Assembly: GCA_964424335.1 (NCBI GenBank)
Contig: CAYRIY010000070.1
Coordinates: forward strand, 1 to 18,969
Reading direction: 5' to 3'
Length of the DNA: 18,969 nucleotides
Source: CAYRIY01 sp964424335
Lineage (GTDB): Bacteria; Bacillota; Limnochordia; DTU080; RSA5
The stretch's first letter is position 1. Every line of letters starts with the position of its first letter. Made by a program: the position numbers and the translations under genes. Positions 7,797-13,743 of the stretch are shown piece by piece. The notes under the pieces were generated by a model. The model was given only the letters and a program-made list of their open reading frames with translations, was not told where the DNA came from and did not search any database.

Positions 7797-8056
7797 GCGC
7801 TCTTGCGTATCGCGACCCGCCATACTTCCGGACCTTTCTCGACGTACTCCCACCCGTATGCTTCTCCGTAAAGCGCCCTGAGTTGGTAACCGAGTGGCGC
7901 AGGATCGTGGTCATTGGTGATGACGAGGGCCTGACCAGGCGAAAGCCGCTCGATCAGTGCAAAGATCGTCTCGTGCCGCCTGACGTGAGGGATCGTGCGC
8001 ACGTCGAGCGCCACGTCTTCAGTGCGTCCGGTCTGATCGCCGTTTGAATGAGTCAT
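7793..8056 (-). CDS. Single-domain DUF2249 protein
   Basis: This is an 87-aa protein consisting almost entirely of one DUF2249 domain. ATG 8056 follows a perfect AAGGAGG at seven bases (8064-8070), which rules out the longer apparent reading frame that runs back through the assembly gap. The motifs LDVRTIPHVRRHETIF (17-32), TNDHDPAPLGYQ (47-58) and EKGPEVWRVAIRK (73-85) line up with those of the following gene, so the two are tandem paralogues. Its last four bases overlap the start of that gene. It has no cysteine, so it cannot act as a TusA-style persulfide carrier on its own. The arginine-histidine pair in the first motif and the NDHDP loop are the conserved candidates for ligand binding. 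Confidence 0.87.
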   Translation of the reverse strand: MTHSNGDQTGRTEDVALDVRTIPHVRRHETIFALIERLSPGQALVITNDHDPAPLGYQLRALYGEAYGWEYVEKGPEVWRVAIRKSA

Positions 8057-8100
8057 CGAGGTTCCTCCTTTTTGCTTAGCATGACGCCATTCCAAGCCGC

Positions 8101-8134
8101 GTCCTGGCACATTCAAGTCTAGCGAGACCAGGAC
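8101..8134. repeat. Inverted repeat between DUF2249 genes
   Basis: GTCCTGG (8101-8107) and CCAGGAC (8128-8134) form a perfect 7-bp inverted repeat with a 20-base loop in the 128-base gap between two DUF2249 genes. It could be an RNA processing or attenuation hairpin, or a protein-binding site. No T tract follows on the minus strand. Confidence 0.4.
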
Positions 8135-8184
8135 TAGGCGGTCTGCGATTAAAGTTGCAAAGGAAGATAATCGACCAGGAGACG

Positions 8185-8422
8185 TTACGACTTCCGGCTG
8201 ATCTCGAGCTTTACGCCTCCGCCTTCCAAATCGGAAATGTCGTAGACAAACCCCATCTGATCGAGCTTTGGAATGAGAAACATCGGCCTGCGGTCGTAGT
8301 ATCCTACGATCCGGCCTCCAGGCTGCAATTGATTGATCGCCTCGAGCGTGTTTACCATTGGCATGGGAGGCTCCAGGCCGCGATTGTCGAGCTCGATGAC
8401 GTCGCCGTCGGCTTGTGCGCCG
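8185..8422 (-). CDS. DUF2249 domain, 3' part of a gene cut by the assembly gap
   Basis: About 78 codons are visible, ending in TAA at 8185-8187; the 5' part lies in the N run. The residues VIELDNRGLEPPMPMV followed by TLEAINQLQPGGRI and DRRPMFLIPKLDQMGF are the DUF2249 subtype closest to TusA: LDxRGLxxPxP is shared, but the catalytic cysteine position of TusA (CPxP) is proline here. It therefore cannot relay sulfur through that residue. It may be the second domain of the protein starting at 8686, since two-domain DUF2249 proteins of this order would fit, or a separate gene. The gap length is arbitrary, so the frame shift between the two sides tells nothing. Confidence 0.75.
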
Positions 8423-8522
8423 NNNNNNNNNNNNNNNNNNNNNNNNNNNNNNNNNNNNNNNNNNNNNNNNNNNNNNNNNNNNNNNNNNNNNNNNNNNNNN
8501 NNNNNNNNNNNNNNNNNNNNNN
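8423..8522. other. Assembly gap of 100 N
   Basis: Exactly 100 N, the conventional placeholder for a gap of unknown size. It interrupts the DUF2249 array. Reading frames that cross it are artefacts. Repeated paralogous domains on both sides may be why assembly failed here. Confidence 0.98.
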
Positions 8523-8686
8523 GCAATCAGCGGCACAGGCTTAAAGGTCGCATAGAGCGTGAGCGCGCCCCCCGGGGCCACTTGAGCGGCAGCCGCCATA
8601 ATCTTGGAGAATGGTTCCTGCCCGTTGCGCAGGTCCTCCCGTACATCGAGCTCGACGTTTACACGGGACTCCGTCGCTTCACTCAT
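8523..8686 (-). CDS. DUF2249 domain, 5' part of a gene cut by the assembly gap
   Basis: The visible 54 residues begin MSEATESRVNVELDVREDLR and continue NGQEPFSKIM, PGGALTLYATFKPVPLI. This is the N-terminal half of a DUF2249 domain of the LDVREDLRNG type. ATG 8686 has only a weak AGG six bases before it. An in-frame ATG at 8764, behind AAGGAG at a long 13-base spacing, would add 26 basic residues not typical of the family. The gene follows the membrane protein gene by 95 bases and is probably in the same transcript. The 3' end is lost in the gap, and it may be the same gene as the fragment ending at 8185. Confidence 0.7.
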
Positions 8687-8781
8687 GTTCGTCCTATCCC
8701 CTTTCATGCGGCGCAGCGAGCGCGCCATGGCAATTAGTGACCTCGCCTCTTTCACACTTCGCATCGTAACGACATAGCTCC

Positions 8782-10113
8782 TTACCCCGCCGGCAACTTT
8801 CGCAAGGCCCCCAGCAGGCGAGCCCAGAGCTGCTCGATCGGGAGAATCAGCCAAACCAGATCGTGCGCCAACATCGCACAGGCGAGCACCAAAGCGATGG
8901 CAGCATACTGTGCGAGGGGCACCCAGTCAAAAGCGGCGCCGACGACGATCAATGCAACCGCCGCATAATAGATCGGGAACACATACTTCCCGACACCTTC
9001 GTGCACCAGATCTTTCATCGCAGGCGTCCGGCCCCGTCCGACCGTGCCGCTAAAGCGGTGGTACCAAACGAGAAACGGCACGATCTTGTGCAGTAAGGTC
9101 AAGACCATCGTGCTCACGAAACCGAGTGCAAACAGCGCTCCCACGGCCAGCATTGCGCGGGGCGGCACCACGCCTCCTAGTGCATCCCAAACCCCGCAGC
9201 CGACCGCGCCAAACGCCGCCACGACGAGGAATGCGATCGAAATAGGCACTTGGCGCATCCACACGTCGGGTTTTCGATTTCGCTTTTGCCACATGCCCCG
9301 CATATCCACCGCCCACATGATGACGGCTGCGAGGATGAGCAAGATGCCAAGCAGGGCGCCCCCGGGTCCGCCCCATATCGAGCCGGCGACCCCAAGCGCC
9401 ACGCCGGCGTAATGAACCGCCAGGAATCGATGGGCAAACTTCTCCTCATGCCCGTGTACCAAGAGAAACATCGGAACGAGCCGGTAGGAGACGGCGATGA
9501 CGATCCCCGCGAACCAGCCGGCTCCTCCAAGGAACAAGTGCGACAACATCAGGCCCTTGATGAGATCGTATCCGGCGCCAAGTCTGAGCGATGCCGCCAT
9601 GGCAATGCCAAATAGAAGCGTGCCGATGAACGACACCAGCGAAGCGACCAAGTACCTGGACGTGACGCTGCGATCGTCCGAGGCCCTGAGCGTACGGGCG
9701 ATGTTGTACATGAAAAGGAGCGCGCCCAAGACGACCAAAACGCCGCCCGCAATCACACCGGCAAGCCAAAACGTACGAAACGAGAGCGCCAAGAAAAAGC
9801 TCCCCGGAACAAAGAGCGCGAGCGTCACCCAGCCGATCCTCACGCTAAAAAGCTGCGCCGAGAGAATGACCGGCGCCATCTGATGCAGAACGCCGAGCGT
9901 GACACCGCTCCCCCACACGAGCGTAAAGAGGTGGACCAAGACCAGCAGATGAGCGTTGTGCCTGACGTACACCACCGATGATGGCAACGCTCCCCACAGC
10001 TCCGATGCCAGCAAGAGCAAGCCCAAGATGCCGGCGCCGATAAAGCCGAGCGGCAGATAGACCGGGACAGCAGTGGCCGTCGGGTTTGGCATGATGCTCC
10101 TCGGTGCGCTCAT
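8782..10113 (-). CDS. Polytopic membrane protein, NnrS / heme-copper oxidase subunit I-like
   Basis: This is a 443-aa integral membrane protein with about twelve hydrophobic segments. ATG 10113 has GAAGGGG ten bases away; ATG 10092, behind GAGGAG at four bases, is a fair alternative (436 aa). A motif recurs three times at the end of a helix pair: H61-LF...LHQMAPV (61-82), H192-LF...SYRLVPMF (192-216) and ALF...LHKIVPF (327-347). This suggests an internal triplication. Many histidines lie in or near membrane segments (H55, H61, H77, H192, H234, H342, H352, H417), as expected for a heme- or metal-binding protein. The pattern recalls NnrS and cbb3-type subunit I, but the protein is not a full oxidase subunit I that I can verify. 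It heads the DUF2249 cluster, which suggests a role in nitrogen-oxide or respiratory metal/heme handling. Confidence 0.7.
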   Translation of the reverse strand: MSAPRSIMPNPTATAVPVYLPLGFIGAGILGLLLLASELWGALPSSVVYVRHNAHLLVLVHLFTLVWGSGVTLGVLHQMAPVILSAQLFSVRIGWVTLALFVPGSFFLALSFRTFWLAGVIAGGVLVVLGALLFMYNIARTLRASDDRSVTSRYLVASLVSFIGTLLFGIAMAASLRLGAGYDLIKGLMLSHLFLGGAGWFAGIVIAVSYRLVPMFLLVHGHEEKFAHRFLAVHYAGVALGVAGSIWGGPGGALLGILLILAAVIMWAVDMRGMWQKRNRKPDVWMRQVPISIAFLVVAAFGAVGCGVWDALGGVVPPRAMLAVGALFALGFVSTMVLTLLHKIVPFLVWYHRFSGTVGRGRTPAMKDLVHEGVGKYVFPIYYAAVALIVVGAAFDWVPLAQYAAIALVLACAMLAHDLVWLILPIEQLWARLLGALRKLPAG

Positions 10114-10168
10114 ATCGTGGTCGCCCCTTCTTAAAAGTCGCGCTCTTCACCTATGAAAAACGCTACAC

Positions 10169-10202
10169 GAAAAGAGGGAGTCTTTTCTGCAACCTGGGTT
10201 GC
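10169..10202. repeat. Two adjacent perfect inverted repeats in the divergent promoter region
   Basis: GAAAAGA-gggag-TCTTTTC (10169-10187) is followed at once by GCAACC-tg-GGTTGC (10189-10202). They lie in the 276-base region between the divergent membrane protein and solute-binding protein genes. The second is a typical dimeric-repressor palindrome; the first could be a hairpin in the leader of the minus-strand gene. The binding protein is unknown. Confidence 0.45.
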
Positions 10203-10222
10203 GGTACGAAGGAGATAGAGAC

Positions 10223-10252
10223 CAGCGAAGCGTTTTTCCCACCGGGAAAACG
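10223..10252. promoter_or_regulatory. LacI-type operator copy 1 with hairpin
   Basis: CAGCGAAGCGTTTTTCCC (10223-10240) has a LacI-family operator core (AAGCGTTT, centred on CG) and nearly repeats the site 120 bp downstream. Its right half also pairs with the following GGGAAAACG around an ACC loop (about 10231-10252), giving a hairpin with one bulged T. Likely bound by the LacI regulator encoded at 11838, by analogy with self-regulated sugar operons. Confidence 0.5.
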
Positions 10253-10342
10253 AGGCCCAAATCCAAGCCATCAATGCAGCGCCCCGATGAACGCCATTAA
10301 CTCAAAACCACGTTGAAAATTATGAAGGAGTTATTGCCATCT

Positions 10343-10360
10343 CAGCGAAACGTTTTCCCC
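10343..10360. promoter_or_regulatory. LacI-type operator copy 2
   Basis: CAGCGAAACGTTTTCCCC contains the perfect palindrome AAACGTTT, the common core of LacI/GalR operators. It lies 30 bases before the solute-binding protein start codon and 120 bp after the first copy, placing it where a bound repressor would block transcription or form a loop. I found no convincing -35/-10 pair nearby. Confidence 0.55.
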
Positions 10361-10389
10361 AGTCTGAATCTTTAGGGAGGAACGGATCA

Positions 10390-11628
10390 ATGGTGTCTCT
10401 TCGCATGCCATCGTCAGCCGTCGTCACGCTCGTGCTCATGCTTGTCGTGTCGGGCTTTGCTCTTGCCCAAGAGCAAAGGGTCATTTCCGTCGTGCTTCAA
10501 GATTTCCACGAACAGGGGCCGCGCCACGTCATTGAAACCATCCTTGTTCCCGAGTTTGAAAGGCTCAATCCCGGCGTCAAGGTCGATGTGACCTGGATTC
10601 CCTGGGGCGACTACATCGAAGCTTACGTGACGCGCCACGTCGCCGGCATACTGCCCGACGTCGTTTCGATCGGCGCCTCAGGATTGGGCCAATTTGTCGA
10701 GCAGGGCCTGATTCGATCAATTGACCCGTACATGAGGGAGTGGGAGGCCCTTTCGGACTTTGTGCCCGCCGCGCACGAAGACTCGATGATCAACGGCGAA
10801 TTCTATGCGGTCCCCTACCGTCTTGACGTGCGCACGCTCGCCTACAACCGGACGTACTTCGATGAGTCCGGCCTCAATCGCGACGCTCCGCCGCGAACCT
10901 GGGAGGAGCTCGAGGATTACGCGATCCGCCTCGCCCGCCATGACGCCGAGGGCAACCTCGTGCGCGAAGGTTTCGACGTGAGGGCCGACATCCAACACGT
11001 GTTGCCTTTCGTCTTTCAATCCGGCGCGGAGTACATGTCTGCGGACGGCAAGGAAGTGCTGCTCGCGTCGGACGAAGGCATCGAGGCAATCTCTTTCCTC
11101 CACAAATTGATCTATGAGCGCAACGTGTCCAATCCGGCCGCATGGAGCTTTGTCCGGGGCGACACGGCTATGGTCTACGACGGCACGTGGCTGATGCAGG
11201 ATGCGTGGGCACATGTGGACACAGGCATTGCCGAACCGCTTCGCCACCGCGAACAAAGCACCCATGTCCACATCAACCGTTTTGGGATCTCGAGCACGTC
11301 CCGCCACCCGGACTTGGCATGGGAATGGATCAAGTTTATGATGGAGCCGACCAACCTGCAGAGGGTGATCTTGGAAAGCCGGGCCTTCCCGCCGGTCCTC
11401 CCGGTCTTGCAGATGGAGCCGTACAACCAGGATCCAAGATGGAACCAGTGGCTGACCGCAGCGATGGTCGCTCGCCCCGTGCCCGGATTTGTACCGGAAC
11501 TTGCCGAAGTGGTCGGCAAGTACAACGCAGCGCTGCGAGAAATTCTCAACAACCAGGCGCCGGCGGCTTCCCGCCTTGAGGCCATGGCCGAGGAAGTAAA
11601 CACGGCCGTGCTCAAGCGAGACAACTAA
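10390..11628 (+). CDS. ABC transporter family 1 sugar-binding protein (orphan)
   Basis: This is a 412-aa extracellular solute-binding protein of the maltose-binding (family 1) type. ATG 10390 follows GGAGG (10376-10380) by nine bases. Residues 1-26 are a signal peptide with a hydrophobic core and the signal peptidase I site ALA-QE. There is no lipobox cysteine, so it is not a lipoprotein. The mature part shows the family pattern: FERLNPGVKVDVTWIPWGDY, then LPDVVSIGASGLGQFVEQGLI, YAVPYRLDVRTLAYN and PRTWEELEDYA, and near the end the hinge/binding segment DTAMVYDGTWLM. The bound sugar cannot be predicted. No permease or ATPase gene lies in the window, so it must work with a transporter encoded elsewhere. 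The LacI regulator downstream, and operators upstream, suggest sugar-dependent expression. Confidence 0.9.
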   Translation: MVSLRMPSSAVVTLVLMLVVSGFALAQEQRVISVVLQDFHEQGPRHVIETILVPEFERLNPGVKVDVTWIPWGDYIEAYVTRHVAGILPDVVSIGASGLGQFVEQGLIRSIDPYMREWEALSDFVPAAHEDSMINGEFYAVPYRLDVRTLAYNRTYFDESGLNRDAPPRTWEELEDYAIRLARHDAEGNLVREGFDVRADIQHVLPFVFQSGAEYMSADGKEVLLASDEGIEAISFLHKLIYERNVSNPAAWSFVRGDTAMVYDGTWLMQDAWAHVDTGIAEPLRHREQSTHVHINRFGISSTSRHPDLAWEWIKFMMEPTNLQRVILESRAFPPVLPVLQMEPYNQDPRWNQWLTAAMVARPVPGFVPELAEVVGKYNAALREILNNQAPAASRLEAMAEEVNTAVLKRDN

Positions 11629-11677
11629 ACGCGCAAGTCACCGTATCGCGCAGTCACCGTTTTGAGGAGTTGCCCAC

Positions 11678-11722
11678 TTGCCGCTCGAAAGGGCCAGCAC
11701 TGCTGATCCTTTTGAGCGGCAA
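11678..11722 (+). terminator. Long hairpin after the solute-binding protein gene
   Basis: TTGCCGCTC (11678-11686) pairs perfectly with GAGCGGCAA (11714-11722). With one G-U wobble the stem extends through AAAGG/CCTTT, and an inner CAGC-act-GCTG stem closes the loop. Only TTT follows, so it may be a weak terminator or a transcript-stabilising element that lowers expression of the downstream regulator relative to the binding protein. Confidence 0.6.
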
Positions 11723-11742
11723 TTTACGGCGCCGCAATGAAA

Positions 11743-11750
11743 GTTGCAAC
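11743..11750. promoter_or_regulatory. Palindrome upstream of the lacI-family gene
   Basis: GTTGCAAC is a perfect 8-bp palindrome 88 bases before the chosen regulator start. The same GTTGC half-site appears in the inverted repeat at 10189-10202. It could be an operator for a second regulator; the evidence is only the symmetry. Confidence 0.25.
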
Positions 11751-11799
11751 GGACCGCAGTAGGCGCTGCTCATTTATGTGACTAAAGGAGCGTCGCAAA

Positions 11800-11847
11800 A
11801 TGAACAGTGTCTGGAGCTTGCAGAGGAGTACGAAGTCGTGGCAGTAA
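11800..11847 (+). CDS. Putative 15-residue leader peptide overlapping the regulator start
   Basis: A short frame MNSVWSLQRSTKSWQ has a strong ribosome binding site (AAAGGAG, 11784-11790, nine bases before its ATG). It ends in TAA at 11845-11847, ten bases inside the next gene, whose own GTG is at 11838. This arrangement would allow translational coupling of the regulator. There is no run of a single amino acid, so classic attenuation is not indicated. The ribosome binding site might instead be chance or serve the in-frame GTG 11778 badly. Confidence 0.35.
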   Translation: MNSVWSLQRSTKSWQ

Positions 11848-12872
11848 CGATCAAAGACGTTGCTGAGCGGGCCAAAGTATCGATTTCCACCGTCTCTGCC
11901 GTCGTCAATGATTCAAAGTACGTCTCTCCCGGCCTCCGAACAAAGGTCGAGCAGGCCATCGAGGAACTCGGGTACATTCCAAGCCGCGTGGGCAGGGCGC
12001 TTTCGTCCAGGCGTACGTCGATGCTTGCCCACATCATTCCAACGATCGCGAACCCGTTTTTTGCTGCGCTGATCCAGGCTGCCGAATCGGCAGCCTTTCA
12101 ATCCGGCTACAATCTGATGGTGTGCAGTTCGGAGGGGAGCCCGACCAAAGTCAGACAGTACCAGGAGTTTCTCATTGGCGCCGGCGTCGACGGCGTGATC
12201 GTATCGCCAACGACGCGCATGTCCCTCGAAGACCAGTGCGCCCCACTGTTGGAACGGGGGATTCCGGTCGTGATCACGGCCGGTTCTCGAGGGCTGCCCG
12301 GAGTCGACGCAGTGATTTCGGACGACACCAAGGGCGTCCGCCAACTGACGCAGTACATGCTCGACCTTGGCCATACGCGAATCGCTTACCTTGGGCGACG
12401 GCAAAGCCAAAGCAGCGAAGAGCGTCGCCAAGCGATCGCCGCTTGCATGGCCGATGCCGGGCTCACTCTGCCGGAGGAGTGGTGCAAGGCGGCGGCGCCC
12501 TATACCGAGTTTCAGGCCACCTACCACCTCGCGAAGGCGCTGATCTCGGCCAACCCCAGGCCGACTGCGATCATGTGCTACAACGACGCCCTCGCGATGG
12601 GGGTCTTGCAGTCTTGCTACGACCTTGGACTGCGCGTGCCGCAAGACTTGAGCGTAACCGGATTCGACGATTCGCTCGGACACTTGACGTCGCCCCCCCT
12701 TACGACGTTGTCGATTCCTGCCGCGACGATGGGGCGCCTCGCGATCGATGTACTCCTCAGCCGGGTGAACGCGAAGGAACAAGAAGGAGAAAGTCGAACG
12801 CCAGAGCATCACGTCTTTGATCCTGAGTTGATCGTCCGGGCGTCTACAGGCCCCGCAGTCGACACGCGCTGA
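11838..12872 (+). CDS. LacI/GalR-family transcriptional regulator
   Basis: This is a 344-aa regulator, the usual family length. GTG 11838 is chosen because GAGGAG (11823-11828) is nine bases upstream and the protein then begins MAVTIKDVAERAKVS, the classic LacI start; an in-frame GTG at 11778 would add a 20-residue tail without homology. The HTH is residues 4-23 (TIKDVAERAKVSISTVSAVV) and the hinge helix about 46-58 (YIPSRVGRALSSRRT). The periplasmic-binding-protein-like effector domain follows (HIIPTIANPFFAALI, GVDGVIVSPTT, YNDALAMGVL, SVTGFDDS, TTLSIPAATMGRLA). It is intact. It most likely controls the upstream solute-binding protein, through the two CG-centred operators, and itself. It may also control the nearby rhamnose operon, whose promoter lies outside the window. 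Confidence 0.93.
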   Translation: MAVTIKDVAERAKVSISTVSAVVNDSKYVSPGLRTKVEQAIEELGYIPSRVGRALSSRRTSMLAHIIPTIANPFFAALIQAAESAAFQSGYNLMVCSSEGSPTKVRQYQEFLIGAGVDGVIVSPTTRMSLEDQCAPLLERGIPVVITAGSRGLPGVDAVISDDTKGVRQLTQYMLDLGHTRIAYLGRRQSQSSEERRQAIAACMADAGLTLPEEWCKAAAPYTEFQATYHLAKALISANPRPTAIMCYNDALAMGVLQSCYDLGLRVPQDLSVTGFDDSLGHLTSPPLTTLSIPAATMGRLAIDVLLSRVNAKEQEGESRTPEHHVFDPELIVRASTGPAVDTR

Positions 12873-12932
12873 CATGTGTCGCCGATCGATATTGAGCTCG
12901 AGATGGTGTACGGCAGAACGGAGTGAAGACTA

Positions 12933-13667
12933 ATGGCGGCATTGCGATTTTCGCTCGTAACGTACAACCTCTGGGCCACGGCAAGGTGGCCCGAGCGGGA
13001 ACCGGCTTTGCGAAAGTTTGCCCAAGAGATCGCCCCGGACGTCCTTGCCGTCCAGGAGTTTCGCCCGGAGACGCAAGCCGTGCTCGACGAGGAGCTGACA
13101 GGGCACGAGCGCGTCCAAGACCCTTTCGAGGGCTGGACGCGGGAAGGGAATATCTACTGGCGCGCCGACCTATTTGACCTGGTCGAATACGGCGCGGAAG
13201 ACGTTGAGATCAAAGAGCCGCTCAGAAGGCTCTTTTGGACGCGCTTAAGAGCGCGGGACTCCGGGAAAACCCTGGTTGTTTCCACCGCGCACTTCACCTG
13301 GCCCGGCCACAAAGACGAGGTGGAGACCGGGGTTAACCCCCGCCCCCAGCAGGCAGGGCGCGCTGCGCAAGCGCTCGATCGCATCGCTCGTGACACTGAG
13401 CCTGTCTTTATCGTCGGCGACTTCAACGAGCCGACCCACGTCGTGAGGACGCTCCGCAACGCCGGCTTCAAAGACTCGTTCCGGGGAAACCCGCACCACC
13501 CGACCCACCCTGCGGTCCCGACAGCCAAAGGGACGCCCCAAGTGCTGGACTGGCAGTTTTATCGAGGGCCCGTGCGGGTGATGGCAAGCGAAGTCGTGGA
13601 GTTTTTCGAGGGCGACCTTGCGCCTTCGGACCACAAACCGGTACTCGCTGTCTACGAGTGCGTTTGA
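12933..13667 (+). CDS. Endonuclease/exonuclease/phosphatase-family hydrolase
   Basis: This 244-aa protein belongs to the Mg-dependent DNase I-like phosphodiesterase fold. ATG 12933 follows GGAG by nine bases, 60 bases after the LacI stop, so it is probably co-transcribed. The active-site set is complete: YNLW (N12), VQEF (E42), STAHF (H120), GDFNEP (D163, N165), LDWQFY (D207) and the terminal SDHKPV (D233, H234). There is no signal peptide, so it acts in the cytosol. The superfamily covers nucleases, sphingomyelinases, inositol-phosphate phosphatases and sugar-phosphate or lipid phosphodiesterases, and the substrate is not evident. Placement behind a sugar-binding protein and its regulator suggests a phosphorylated or phosphodiester-linked small molecule rather than DNA. 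Confidence 0.87.
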   Translation: MAALRFSLVTYNLWATARWPEREPALRKFAQEIAPDVLAVQEFRPETQAVLDEELTGHERVQDPFEGWTREGNIYWRADLFDLVEYGAEDVEIKEPLRRLFWTRLRARDSGKTLVVSTAHFTWPGHKDEVETGVNPRPQQAGRAAQALDRIARDTEPVFIVGDFNEPTHVVRTLRNAGFKDSFRGNPHHPTHPAVPTAKGTPQVLDWQFYRGPVRVMASEVVEFFEGDLAPSDHKPVLAVYECV

Positions 13668-13724
13668 TAATGCAAAAACAAGGCCTCCGATCCCGACCGA
13701 GGTCACAAGTCGAGATCGAAGGCC
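13667..13724 (-). terminator. Terminator of the rhamnose operon
   Basis: A long interrupted stem joins GGCCTcCGATCcCGAC (13682-13697) with GTCGaGATCGaAGGCC (13709-13724). On the minus strand it is followed by TTGTTTTTGC, a good U tract, 20 bases after the ThuA-like stop. It thus ends the minus-strand operon. For the convergent hydrolase gene the same stem lacks a T tract on the plus strand, but may still help. Confidence 0.75.
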
Positions 13725-13743
13725 GCCCATTCACACGCTCGGA

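Noticed and set aside
7793..8854. 353-aa minus-strand frame crossing the N gap
   Set aside because: Artefact: it joins the DUF2249 gene at 7793-8056 to upstream sequence through 100 unknown bases and a non-homologous stretch.
10104..10316. 70-aa plus-strand frame in the divergent intergenic region
   Set aside because: No ribosome binding site at its start, no recognisable family, and it overlaps the 5' end of the membrane protein gene and operator sites.
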